Assembly (NCBI GenBank): GCA_017871115.1 | Contig: JAFCIZ010000008.1 | Coordinates: 558,001-622,000, forward strand | Direction of reading: 5' to 3' | Length of the DNA stretch: 64,000 bases | From: Cunninghamella blakesleeana | Taxonomy: Eukaryota; Mucoromycota; Mucoromycetes; Mucorales; Cunninghamellaceae | In this document: positions 53,334 to 64,000 of the stretch, one piece after another | Position numbering within the stretch: position 1 is the stretch's first letter | Layout: the number at the start of each line of letters is the position of its first letter | Made by a program: the position numbers and the translations under genes | The notes under the pieces: model-generated | Database searches by the model: none | What the model was told of the DNA's origin: nothing | The model's input: only the letters and a program-made list of their open reading frames with translations

Positions 53334-54540
53334 AAAAGGGAAAAAGAAAAAAAGAACAAATATACTTTTATTATTACTATTATTACAATTCTTATTATTA
53401 TTATTATGTATGCGTATTTATTTCCATTATAATATATACAATCTCTTTATTTTATTATTACTATTTATTTTTTTTATTTTTATTTTTCATCATATATATA
53501 TATATATATATATTTATATATTATTAGATAAATAATTTATATTTTTATAATTGATTCTCCTCTCATTCATTCATTATTTTATTTTTATATACGATTTATT
53601 ATTGCTTTTTTTTTTTTTTAAATTATTATTTCTCATAATTGATGATATCATCACTTTTCTACCCCTTCCTTTCTTTTTTCTTTTTGATATACATTTCATA
53701 ACATTCAATTTTTTTTTTGTTTTTGTTGTTTAACCATTTTCATTTTAATAAATTATATAAATAAAAGAATATATATATTATTCATTTTTTCTTTTATACA
53801 AGCTATATAATTTTTTAAAGTAAATGTAAATAATATAGGAGAAATCTTTTATTTTATTTTAATAATCATATTGATAATATATAGTATTTAATCTGGTATA
53901 AAAAAAAATGGCCATATACTTATACGTACGTATATATATATGTGTGTGTGTATTACATCAAATAAAAAAATTATCATTGATCTGTTATCGGATGTGAAGT
54001 GCTATTATAATTTTCATAGAAGGTAATTTCTACTAGTATGTACAGTAGGTTTAAAAGTATTACTAATTTTTAGTGTTCATTTCAAAGTGTGAAAATTCTT
54101 GTCATTTCAGAAACAAGTTTTGACATTAACGTATTGTTGACATGAACTTTTTTTTTGATGATTCATATGATAATTATATTATTTTTTAAAGAGAATAATA
54201 GATTTAACCACTTTTCTTTTCTAGAGCAGATTCATGCAAATTTACATTTTGATTTTCTTAGCCAATAGGAATTAAGTAATCTGATTTTGACACTTGTTTA
54301 CCCTTCAGTAGATAGCCATCAGTTGGAAAGATTCAGCTATAATATATATATATGAGTAAAAATTGGTAAGATTATAAACATATTTATGTATTATTACTTG
54401 ATATATTATTTCTTGGTAAGGTTATGATCCAATAAAGTAAATTCAGTTGATTGATTTAACCATTAAGAAAATTAATCTTTTATTTATATGTGTATGTAAA
54501 TATGTATGTATAAATTTCATTACCTCTAGAGTTACCAACT
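53334..54540. other. Gene-free region downstream of the kinase
   Basis: About 1.2 kb. T-rich stretches follow the kinase stop, with (AT)n at 53490-53515 and 53930-53950. The 60-residue plus frame at 53551-53733 is F/L/I filler and not supported. Confidence 0.5.
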
Positions 54541-54780
54541 AAAAATTTCAACAGGTTAAAAGAGTCTCATTTTTTCAGTTCGATTTTTGCCCAATTATAT
54601 AAAATATATAATTAGACTACTCTATCAACATTCTAAACAATTTGATTCCTATTATACATCCCCCCCAAAAGCACCATTGATGATAGTCGAAATGCAAGTT
54701 CTTTTGCAGGGTACTAGGTAGAGCAAGCTCCAACTAGATCACACACAGGATTTATATCCTCGATATATATATCAATGATC
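54541..54780 (-). repeat. Possible decayed LTR-retrotransposon end (purine tract plus LTR start)
   Basis: On the minus strand a G7 run (TTTTGGGGGGGA) is directly followed by TGTATAATAGG. A polypurine tract next to a TG-starting LTR would look like this. The run of seven C/G at 54660-54666 is very unusual in this window. No matching second LTR, coding domain or far LTR end was found, so this is a weak call. Confidence 0.22.
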
Positions 54781-56399
54781 TATAACCGTATTTAACAGTA
54801 CTGATTCATTCCATATATACGTACACATTTATAAAAAATCCAATAATGAAGAAAATAAGAGTGACTTTTTTTTAGAAAAAGTTGGTAATCATAAGATTGT
54901 GTGGAAAAAAATATGTTTTTTTTTTACATCAAGAAAAATTCGATTATATCAAAAAAAAAAAAAAGTAGCTAGTTATTCACAAAATTCATAAAATCTTTTT
55001 TAAAGAAAATAATAATAATAATGCAAAATTGATAGTGCCTATTTATAGTTGTATACATCTTTATTTTGTTTTACTTTATTGTTGAGTTGGTTTTAGTTAA
55101 AAAAAACAATCTCAGTTCTCAATTCAAGTAAACCCCAGTCCTGTTCATTTATTCCAATACTCTGCTCTGACTTTTAATGCACATATAACCTCATATAATC
55201 AACAATATACTAAACTTATAGAATTTTATCCAGGTACGTAATATAAATTAATAATAAAAATTATGATTATAAATTCAAAATGATGGGTATATATTTTTAA
55301 ACCTATATCTAATCACTCTTTTTTTAAAAAAGTTTGATATGTCCTTGAAATTTTAACAATATCACAACCAAAGGAAACATTTATTCTAATTACAATTTAA
55401 TTTTAACATATCCTTATACATTTTTTTAATAATCTTTCTTTCAACAGCTTTCAAATAGCCACTTTTTAAGTACCCTAACTTTCCAAATTACATTTCAAGT
55501 ATACATAAATATTAATAATAATAAAAATAAACATAGTAAACGATAAAGAAAAGGATGTCGCGTAATTTTTTTTCCCAAAATGTAAAAAATCGAGTTTTTT
55601 TTAAAATAAATAGACTAAAAATGGACAAATTAAAAGCTTGTGCAGGATATAACTTTTTTTATCAACTCATTATATAAAAAAATAAAAAATCACTTCATTT
55701 TTTGCACTGGTCCATTAATAAGCATATATACTTATTTATTTATTCTATACATACCATAGGTTTTAATTATTACTACTAGTATGTATATATATGCTATGGT
55801 TTATTATATTATGGTTTGTATTTAATATAATTTGTTATGTGCGCGTTTTAATCTGTACACACCATTTTTTTAACAATTTTGATGCAAAATGATTTATTAG
55901 TAAGAATGCAAATTTCATTACTATTATTTACTACTGGTGACAATTTCTATTGATATTTATTATGACTTATATTATTTTCGTTAACATTTTATTCCATTTA
56001 AATAAAAAAAAATACTATTATACTAATTAAAGTATATATCGATAATTCTAAAACAGACACTTTTAAAAGTAAAAAACACTTTGTTTTATACATTTTAAAT
56101 AAATAAAAACAGGAAATGAATGATCATATACATGGTTTATTCCAATTATTTATAAAATGCTTACTTTTTTTTATTAAAAATAAAAACAAAAGAGAAGCAC
56201 ATAAAAGTATGTGCTCTATTTCTTAATTTATTCTATATTGATTTATTCATTGAATATATTGTTAGAAGGACCAAACATTTTCAAAGGAGAACTAATAAAA
56301 AAATGAATATTTATACAATTAAAAATTATTAAAATAATCATCATATATATGTTTAGTTGTATTTTAATTTATTTTATCTCTAATTTTTATTATTTTTAT
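54781..56399. other. Gene-free region, one isolated exon-like stretch
   Basis: About 1.6 kb. The only coding-like piece is 55105-55212 (plus), flanked by CTCAG and GTACGT splice-like sites and reading NPSPVHLFQYSALTFNAH, but no partner exon was found. Otherwise AT-rich filler. Confidence 0.45.
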
Positions 56400-57843
56400 T
56401 TACCATGTTCTGATGGGATGTTTAAGACCAACTTCAGTGATTGTTTTTATATCTTCATCATCAATCTTAACATATTGAATATTAGCCTTAATACGAGATG
56501 GAGTAACTGACTTTGGAATAACTATTAAAAAAAAGAAAAAAGAAATGGTATTATATAACTTTGGTTTTATATCCATCTATTTACATATTATTTATTCTAT
56601 TAATAAATTATTTTACCAGCATAATTTCGGGAAACACCATAATTTAATAACAATTGATACGTAGAAATGTTATATTTTTCAGCAATTTCAATAATCTACA
56701 TGGAATAAGGAATAAAACAAGACCACAATATTAACTATTAGTCATTTTATATTTGCAATGATTCTTTTATTTTTATTTTTTTCATGAATCATACCTTAGG
56801 TTCTTCGGTGATCTTCATATGATTGTTATGATACCCAGGATTACCAATAGGAGAATAAGCAATCAAAGCAATATTTTTCTGTGCACAATAATCCACTAAT
56901 TCTTGTTGAGGTAAAGAAGGATGAATTTCCACTTCATTAACAGCAGGAGGGATTTTAGCTTCTTTTAAAAGATCTTCCAACATGGGGATGGTAAAGTTAC
57001 TTACTCCGATAGTTTTCACTAATCCTTCATCCACTAATTTTTCCATTTCTCTCCATGTATCAATAATAGGCACATCAATACGCTTCACATCTTGTTGTCC
57101 ACGGAAAGTACCAACATCCTTAAATTCATATCCTTTGAATTCCCTAAGAAGAAAAAAAATATAATGATGAGTGAAAAAAAAAAAAATGCATGATACAAAT
57201 ATAGAAACAAAGTTTCTCTTCCTTGTCTTCCATCACCCTTTTTTTTTTTTTTTAATTTTTTATTTTACCATGCCATAGGCCAGTGAATAATATAACAGTC
57301 AAGGTAATCAAATCCAAAATTTTTAAGAGATCTTTCAAGGGCAGGTTTCACATGTTGGGGTTCATGGAAGTTTTGCCATAATTTTGATAATACAAATACT
57401 TCTTCTCTTGGTACCCCACTATCTCTAACAGCATTACCTACAGCTTCTTCGGTTTCGTCTAGAGAGAGAATATATATAAATAATTAATTGATTTTCATGT
57501 TAAGAGAAAAAAAAACGCGATAATATATTATTTTAAATAAAATTATTACTTACAAATATAAGCAGTATCGATAAAACGATATCCTTCTTTTAAGGAGGTT
57601 TTAGTAGCTTCATAAACTTCTTGATTACCAGAATGACCTTTAAATGTACCAAAACCAACAAGAGGTAATTCTTTACCGTTATTTAACTGTACAGTAGTAA
57701 TAATAATAATAATAATAATAATAATAGATAAATAAATATTTTATATGTTAATATATAAAATAAAAATAAAAAATACCTTTTATGTTATTATTATTAAAGT
57801 GTATTTATATTCTTACTTTATAATGAGGAATATTGGCTGCCAT
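56400..57843 (-). CDS. Aldo-keto reductase, 299 aa
   Basis: Exons 57817-57843, 57554-57686, 57269-57458, 56795-57143, 56617-56695, 56400-56521, phases consistent. AKRs reduce carbonyls with NADPH in an eight-stranded barrel. Visible catalytic tetrad: D and Y in YRFIDTAYIYETEEAVG, K in VFVLSKLW, H in DCYIIHWPM. Also GLVKTIGVSNFTIPMLEDLL and VEIHPSLPQQELVDYC, typical of the glycerol dehydrogenase/xylose reductase branch, and the cofactor-binding VIPKSVTPSRIKAN. C-terminus HPIRTW. Length of 299 aa is slightly short of the usual 310-330. Substrate cannot be read from sequence. It is divergent from the first GNAT gene, 440 bp apart. Confidence 0.94.
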
Positions 57844-58283
57844 GATAAGTAATATATATTGTGCTGTATTTTTTAAAAATAGTGAAGAAAAAGAGAAAAA
57901 AAAAAAAGAAAAAAAGAAAAATGCAAGTAAAAATTAAATATAGTTTCGCCAATTTTTTTTTTTTCCGTATACTTTTATTATCAATCAAGAAACTTCAGTT
58001 TATCGCGGTTTTAAAAAAGAGATAACGATCGTCAAAGGCATTGATTACTAATTTATAAAAATTGACTGTTAAAAATTGCATACACTAATTAATTTCTACC
58101 TTCCGAAATTTCGGATTATGGTTGCGAAAAAATATCATAATAAAATGAAAATCAAAAACATTAAACTTTAATTGGTATATGCATTTTGAGTCAGATTTTG
58201 TTTTTTTTTTAATATAAAAGTAATATATGTATATGTTCTTTCCTTTACTTATTTTTAACACTAATATCAATAACAATTTAAAA
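57844..58283. promoter_or_regulatory. Divergent promoter region, aldo-keto reductase and GNAT-1
   Basis: About 440 bp with both start codons outside. A-rich near the reductase and T-rich near GNAT-1. No specific motif is recognised. Confidence 0.45.
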
Positions 58284-59134
58284 ATGACTATTAAGACCTT
58301 TGCTATTACCCGAAATGAAACATTAGAATGGGATATCTTTGTAAAACAAGTAGGTGTAAATCGTTTTTATTAAAAAAACTTGATGATAATGTAAATAAAT
58401 ATATTGATCAATTCTTTACATTTTTTTTTTTTTTTTTAGAATGATTGGGTAACTGAAGCTTTAAAAAACAATACTTGGAATAATGAAGAAGATGATATAC
58501 CAAGAAAATGCAAAGCCATTTATTATATTGTGAATAAGAACGAAAAAGTAATAAATAAATATATAATATTACATAATATAATAACCATTACCTTCCTTAT
58601 AACCATCATTACATTTTATTTTATTTTATTTTATTTTGATCATTATAGCAAATTAAAGATAAAATATATCTTACCACTTACGATCCAGATTATAAAGATG
58701 ATTTCAAAAAATTAAATGTCCATTGGATTGAAAAATATTTCAAAATCGAACCATCCGATATTGATCAATTAGACCATGCTGAAGAGAATATCATCCAACC
58801 TGGAGGCGAAATCTTTTTTGTTGTAGTTCCAGAAGTTGGTAACAATAATAAAAAGGTAGTTGGTACCGTTGCTATGGTGGTTAAAAATGGAGAATGTGAA
58901 TTGGCCAAATTAGCTGTCGATGATCAGCACCAATCCAAAGGATATAGCCATCCTTTAATGCAAGAAGCCATTCAATGGGCCAAAAACCAAAACTATTCAG
59001 AGGTTCTTATTGTTACCAATACTATGCTAGAAGGAGCAGTGAATTTATATAAAAAATATGGATTTGAAACTATCCATTTAGGAAAACATCCCTATTATGA
59101 ACGGGTTGATCTTTTCATGAAATTAACATTTTAA
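58284..59134 (+). CDS. GNAT-family N-acetyltransferase, tandem copy 1, 219 aa
   Basis: Exons 58284-58349, 58440-58547, 58649-59134. The GNAT fold moves acetyl from acetyl-CoA to an amine. Motif A is ECELAKLAVDDQHQSKGYS, with QSKGYS at the acetyl-CoA loop (usual Q/RxxGxG/A, here ending in S). Motif B is YKKYGFETIHLGKHPYYER, the common YxKxGF ending. The first 60 residues (FAITRNETLEWDIF) are not a recognised domain. Introns fall at the same two places (after codon 22 and about codon 58) as in copy 2, so the two arose by tandem duplication. Copy 1 has a longer loop, PEVGNNNKKVVG. The substrate is unknown. Confidence 0.87.
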
Positions 59135-60244
59135 GGCTTGCTTCATATATAGACTATATTCTTTTTTTTTTTTTTTTAATATATCCAATCTATTTATTTT
59201 TTACTTTGTAAATCAATCGTCCTTTTAAAATAAAAATAAAAATACATTCCTGTTTATTTTAATTTGTTTCGTTCTAAAATATAAATTTGAATTCAGGTCC
59301 AAAGAAATTGATGGGTTCACTGCAGAAATGGAGAAAAAGAAAAAAATAGCTGTTTAAGATAAAAATAAAAAATGATTTTACCAAGTATATTTACATACAA
59401 AAATAATTTACAATCTATTTTGATATATCGATAATAACACCTATATCTTCACGATCAATTTTGAAACAACCAAAGTATAGTTTTTAATTTGGTTTCCTTT
59501 GAAAGTCTTGGAGTTAATCATATATAAATATGTAAATAAACAAATAAAAGTTAAATTAGAAACTATTCCACTCATCTTTTTTCTAATATATATATATATA
59601 TATGTGTGTGTGTATGTGTGTGTGTAATATTTTGATTAATTTTTTTTTTTACTTTTTATATTATTTCTGGCAAAAAAATATCGCTTTTTTCGATTTAAAT
59701 ACAATTGCAAAGGCAATTTATTATACATTATGACTAATCTTAATATTAATATATATATGATCAAACTTATAAAATATAATGGAATGACAGCCCCTTATTT
59801 TTAATCTTATAATATATTTATTTTATCTTTACTTGTTTTCCGCATTGATGGCCAAAGAAATAAAATATAATCAGGCCAATTAAACCCAAAAGCTTTTTTT
59901 TTAAAGAGAATATTCAAAATTTGATTTAATAAGACAAAATAAGCACTTTTCCATTTGATTCGCCTCAATATCTCAAATAGCTTTTTACGTAATTTCTTTC
60001 TATATTATCCAAAGAAAAAGAAAAAAGGATATGTATAGCAAATAATGACGTAAAAAAAAAGATAAACTTAAAAAGGAAATAAAAGGTTTTTAGGAAATAA
60101 ACTATAATTGGCATATGTTTAGAATGAGTCAACGATCGACGTTATTTTAAAATATATCGCACATATAAAAAAAGAAGTTTAAAAAAATGCTTCCTTTCCT
60201 TTACCTAATTTTATTAATAAAAATACAATAAATAATAATTAAAG
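59135..60244. other. Spacer between the GNAT copies, with a short relic
   Basis: About 1.1 kb. The stretch 59415-59508 (minus) reads KIDREDIGVIIDISK then stop, similar to a stretch at the same place after copy 2. Also (AT)n/(GT)n near 59588-59625. No intact gene. Confidence 0.45.
59415..59508 (-). pseudogene. Short coding-like relic downstream of GNAT copy 1
   Basis: In one minus-strand frame it ends KIDREDIGVIIDISK-stop and is preceded in another frame by NYTLVVSK. A homologous piece after GNAT copy 2 (61376-61443) ends KACEVDQENKGAIISVN-stop. The shared VSK and D-x-E-x-x-G-x-I-I pattern suggests they are the duplicated 3' end of one former gene. Family unknown. Confidence 0.3.
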
Positions 60245-61043
60245 ATGACTATTAAAGCTTTTGCTATTTCCCGAAGTGAAACTACTGAGTGGAGTGCTTT
60301 TGTAGACCAAGTAATTGAACATTTTTTTTATTTGATAGAAATAAACTTTATTTTAATTTTATTATTTTATTTTAGAATGATTGGGCAATTCAAGCTTTAA
60401 AAGCTGGAAAATGGGACAATACAGAAGATATACCAAACAAATGTATAGCCATCTATTATGTGGTGGATAAAAATGAAAAAGTAAAAAAAAAAAATCATGT
60501 AAAATAATGGTAGTACAAATAACTGAAAAACAATCTCCTATATTTATCGCCTTTTTTATACATTTTTTATAATAGACAATTACAAATAAATTATATGTAA
60601 CTACTTATGATCCAATTTATAAACAAGATTTCAAAAAGATTAATTTGCATTGGATCGAAAAATATTTTAAAGTCGAACCTTCCGATATACATCAACTAGA
60701 TCATCCTGAGGAAAACATCCTTCAACCAGGAGGAGAAATGTTTTTCTTGGTTGAAAACAACCAAGTAGTTGGAACAGTAGTAATGGTGATGAAACATGGT
60801 CAGTGTGAATTAGGAAAATTAGCCATTGTTGATCATCTACAATCAAAAGGATATAGTCACCCTTTAATGAAAGAAGCTATTCAATGGGCTAAAGACAAAA
60901 AGTTACCGGATATTCTTATTCTTTGTAGTGCTCTTTTAGCAGCTCCAGTTAGATTATATAGAAAATATGGCTTTGAAACTATTTATGAAGGAAAACACCC
61001 AGACTATGACCGTTGTGATTTGGTAATGAAGTTAACCTTTTAA
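60245..61043 (+). CDS. GNAT-family N-acetyltransferase, tandem copy 2, 212 aa
   Basis: Exons 60245-60310, 60376-60480, 60576-61043. Paralog of the gene 1.1 kb upstream, with the same exon plan and start (MTIKAFAISRSET). Motif A is QCELGKLAIVDHLQSKGYS, and motif B is YRKYGFETIYEGKHPDYDR. The shared HWIEKYFK-EPSDI-QLDH block and C-terminus MKLTF show close relationship. The region after motif A differs most (LCSALLAAPVRLY versus VTNTMLEGAVNLY), so substrate choice may have diverged. Substrate unknown. Confidence 0.87.
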
Positions 61044-61307
61044 TTATGTATAGAATTTCCTACTGTAACCTCTCTGATTTTTTAAATAATAATAAACAAT
61101 TTTTATATCCAACACAATTTATTTTTATTTTGTAAATTCATTGTCATTTATCCATAATATTGATCCAATTACATACTATTCTTTTTTGTTTGTTTAAACT
61201 AAATTAAAAATCCAGACTTCAAATAAAGTTGTTGAATTGTTATATCAATATATAAATAGAAACACATAATAAACGATTTGATCAAAATCAAAAATAATGA
61301 TTATAAT

Positions 61308-61342
<35 letters not shown>

Positions 61343-62039
61343 ATATATAATTCAAATAATCCCAAATGTTACTTCCTAATTAACACTGATAATAGCACCT
61401 TTATTTTCTTGATCCACTTCACAAGCTTTAGAGACAGCTATATATTTACAAGAATAATATTAGGGGTTATTTCTACTATCTTTGTTATATATAATGTTAT
61501 TTAACTATTTTAAATAAACCTCTTTTGTTTACCTTTTTCTTTTTCTTATAGCAAAGCTACTGTTTTAATCCTTCAATTTTAAAAATATGAGCAAGACTAA
61601 TTTATGCTATTTTTCAATGAATTGCAATAACTATATATATACATATCAACAAAAATTAGAACATATAATAAGATAATAGTAAGTGAATATTTATTATTTA
61701 TTTACATATTAATAAAAATATAATCGCCATAGAGTGACTTGCAGTAAAACCATTTGGAATACTCACAAACTTTTCTTTATAGAGTAAGATATGCCCAATA
61801 GAGGATACGAAAATAAATAATAGTATGTATATAATTACTATCATGTCATATCATTTCCTTTTTTAATTATTACACAAACACACACACATATATATATACC
61901 TATGTGTTTTTTTTATTTAATTCTTTTTTTAGTCTTACATTGCTAAATGATATTTATTTTTCTATGCATGATTCACTATTTCTCGTTGGAATATAAAAAA
62001 GAAAGATGGTGGATTCGATTTATCACCAGATGAATAGTT
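61044..62039. other. Downstream flank of GNAT copy 2
   Basis: About 1 kb. The first 350 bp resemble the flank of copy 1 in scattered blocks (for example TTTGTAAAT followed by CA and GTC). Contains (AAT)n at 61308-61340 and the relic at 61376-61443. No intact gene. Confidence 0.45.
61376..61443 (-). pseudogene. Short coding-like relic downstream of GNAT copy 2
   Basis: Reads IAVSKACEVDQENKGAII then SVN-stop after a TATATAG acceptor-like site. It is the counterpart of the relic after copy 1. It might be the last exon of an unrecognised gene, but no upstream exon was convincing. Confidence 0.3.
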
Positions 62040-62380
62040 GGCTTTTTGATAATAAATTAATAAATAAATGAGGGATCATAAAATGAGAAGCATCCATAGC
62101 ACAAACATGGTCTTTTTTTCTTATACTGTTCCATGATTGCATACCAAGTTTTCATAATAGAGACTTAACGATTCAATACATTTCCTTTTCACTACCCTTA
62201 TCCCAAATAATAATATTATTATTGCATTTAAAATGTTTTTTTTTTGTTGCAAAGAGAGGGGCCCAGTATGTATTCATTAGCAATTCAATGTCACCATCAT
62301 ACTTTTTTGAAAAAAAAATATCGGCAAGAATGTTATACAAGTTAGGGTGTTGGTTCCGTAAAAGGTTTCAAATGATTTCG
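62040..62380 (-). pseudogene. Decayed coding relic of unknown family
   Basis: A minus-strand frame runs about 110 codons with only three stops, in sequence far less simple than its surroundings. Readable pieces: NILADIFFSKKYDGDIELL, MNTYWAPLFATKKKHFK, IIIWDKGSEKEMY, KLGMQSWNSIRKKDHV and CAMDASHFMIP. It looks like a dead gene fragment, perhaps of a multicopy family, but I cannot name it. Start, end and stops show it is not functional as it stands. Confidence 0.45.
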
Positions 62381-64000
62381 TAGTAATAATAGCAATAATA
62401 ATACAATGATTTCTTGATATACCACTAATCTTTAACTATTAAATCCTACTATAACAAATAAACTAATTAGCCTTTTTGCTGAATCTACATAATGATAACA
62501 ATAAGAATAATATTAATAAAAGTAAAAAGAAGAAAATAAATAGTGGTTAATCAATAAATAAATTAAATATATGTATGTACATATTTGTAAAGTATAATAG
62601 TTTATTATTTTTAAGTAATAAAAATAAAAGCTTACAATAATAAGATACATCAATATAGAGATAGTCCAACCGTAAAGTCATATAAATTCATAAACTTGTT
62701 CATTTATATTCTCTTCGTCAGAAAGGTTATAGTGAAAACTAATAACTATTTTTTAATAAAAAAAATTAAGGAAGGCGTGAAAAAAAAAAAAAAAATGTAA
62801 CCTTTAATTTTTTTTTACAGCCAGCCGTTTCATCTTTACTTTTTTATATATAAGTTTTTGACTAAAAATAAAAACGATGTAGTGAACTGAGTTTTACAAA
62901 ACTGTTTTTTTTTAAAAAAAAACTTAATCAAAACTTGTTTAGTCATTTTGTAAAATGGCCAACATGTTTATACATTCTATCTTTTTTTTTTTTCCTTCTT
63001 TCCATTTTTACGATCTGATAAGAGGGTGGGACCTAGCTGAGTACTATCATATAATAAAAGAAATCTACACCCATTTGTACAAAACTTTACTATTACGTAT
63101 TATTTATTATTTATCGAGATAAAGCATTTACCATGACGCCATTTTCAGATCATGTATAAAAAAAGGTAAGGATTAATGGGTATACAAAATAAAAAGGTTA
63201 TTGAAAAATTTATTTTTTAATTAACACCAATCGCGGAAATCTGAAAAGATGACCACTTATGAGAAAAAAAGAAGACCAAGAAAAATTAAAGTTATCAATG
63301 TTTTTTCATATATAAAAAAAGAGAATTGTTACTATTTTTAAGTAAAAGATTTGATATGTGTGTGTACAGTGGAGGATGAATTATTTAACTTCCTCACTCT
63401 CTATCTTCACCGTTTAGAGGAAGTACTGGATTTTTTTGTTTGTTATTTTTTTTTTTGTATTTAAGAAGAAAGGATGAGTTGCAAAAAAAAAAAAAAAAAT
63501 CGGAGTTAGTTTGTTCCCTGGAAGGATCTCGATACAGCAATACTCACGGATACATTGAGAGCATTTTTATTATTAATATTATATATATATATAATTATAT
63601 ACAAATAAATCAGTAGTTCAAATCATTACTCGAGAAAAATAATTATGTTAATTATTAGTATTTATTTTTAAAAAAAGAACTAAATTCATTATATAATAAA
63701 TAAATGTGTGTATAGATATTTTTAATTTAAAGGTTAACCTTGTTTAACGGAAAAATATCGAGATTATGTCAAGAATAAATGGATCTACATTCCATGGTAA
63801 TAAAATGATAATAATAATACTAAAAAAATAATAAATGTTATCATAAATAAAGTAATAAACTAACAAAAAAAAATCTATCTTGAAAGAATCATTACTTGTA
63901 TATTGATTATAATACGTATATTCTATATACTTACTATGATGGGTTTTATTAAAAAAAAAAAAACATAGTTTTTCCATCTCTCTCTCTCTCTCTTTCTCTC
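62381..64000. other. Gene-poor right end of the window
   Basis: About 1.6 kb with no supported gene. Contains a T9A9 palindrome at 62905-62922, an A-rich run near 63484-63500, an 8-bp inverted repeat (CTTCCTC / GAGGAAG) near 63390-63425 and a CT tract at the extreme end. The 77-residue minus frame at 63744-63977 is simple-sequence. Confidence 0.5.

Noticed and set aside
53551..53733. 60-codon plus frame downstream of the kinase
   Set aside because: Almost only F, L, I and S from T-rich sequence.
63390..63425. Inverted repeat CTTCCTC/GAGGAAG as a hairpin RNA
   Set aside because: An 8-bp stem with a loop of more than 20 bases is too weak and likely by chance.

Overview
The window is a very AT-rich, intron-dense nuclear segment of a fungus. 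Genes have many short introns (mostly 50-200 bp, GTA..TAG) and lie close together on both strands. The gaps are full of (AT)n, (ATT)n and homopolymer tracts. A Whi2-like BTB protein and a Gin4/Hsl1-type kinase point to a fungus. ATE1 and a full-length Aquarius gene with 18 introns argue against Saccharomyces-type yeasts. COQ5 (ubiquinone synthesis) argues against an anaerobic gut fungus. An early-diverging lineage such as Mucoromycota fits best, but that is inference.

Layout, left to right: the 5' end of a proline-rich gene (-, runs off the left edge); a small unknown gene (-); a 23-exon kinesin-6 (-); arginyl-tRNA-protein transferase ATE1 (-); a complete Ty3/gypsy LTR retrotransposon (11143-16784) with identical LTRs; TIP41 (+); a Whi2-like BTB protein (+); Aquarius (-); TAF13 (+); a peroxisomal-type long-chain acyl-CoA synthetase (-); a decayed homeobox-like fragment; TFIIF alpha (-); ribosomal protein uL24/RPL26 (-); a MOSC/mARC-like protein (+); COQ5 (+); a GH36 alpha-galactosidase (-); a LINE relic; a DDT/WHIM-like protein (+); a Gin4/Hsl1-like kinase (+); 3 kb with almost no genes; an aldo-keto reductase (-); two tandem GNAT acetyltransferases (+); and about 3 kb of gene-poor DNA holding another decayed coding relic.

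Most of this is housekeeping: N-degron pathway, TOR signalling, splicing, RNA polymerase II initiation, translation, ubiquinone, fatty-acid activation and cytokinesis. I see no gene cluster acting as one pathway, and no convincing new multi-gene system. The most notable items are the recent retrotransposon that splits what was a bidirectional ATE1/TIP41 promoter of about 207 bp, a predicted 14-nt microexon in the kinesin, an RPL26 stop codon that would be created by splicing, and several decayed elements (LINE, homeobox-like, unknown coding relic, duplicated flanks of the GNAT pair).

Exon boundaries were worked out by hand from GT/AG sites and reading-frame continuity. For every multi-exon gene given as complete, the proposed exons sum to a multiple of three. 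No similarity search was run; family names rest on motifs recognised by eye.
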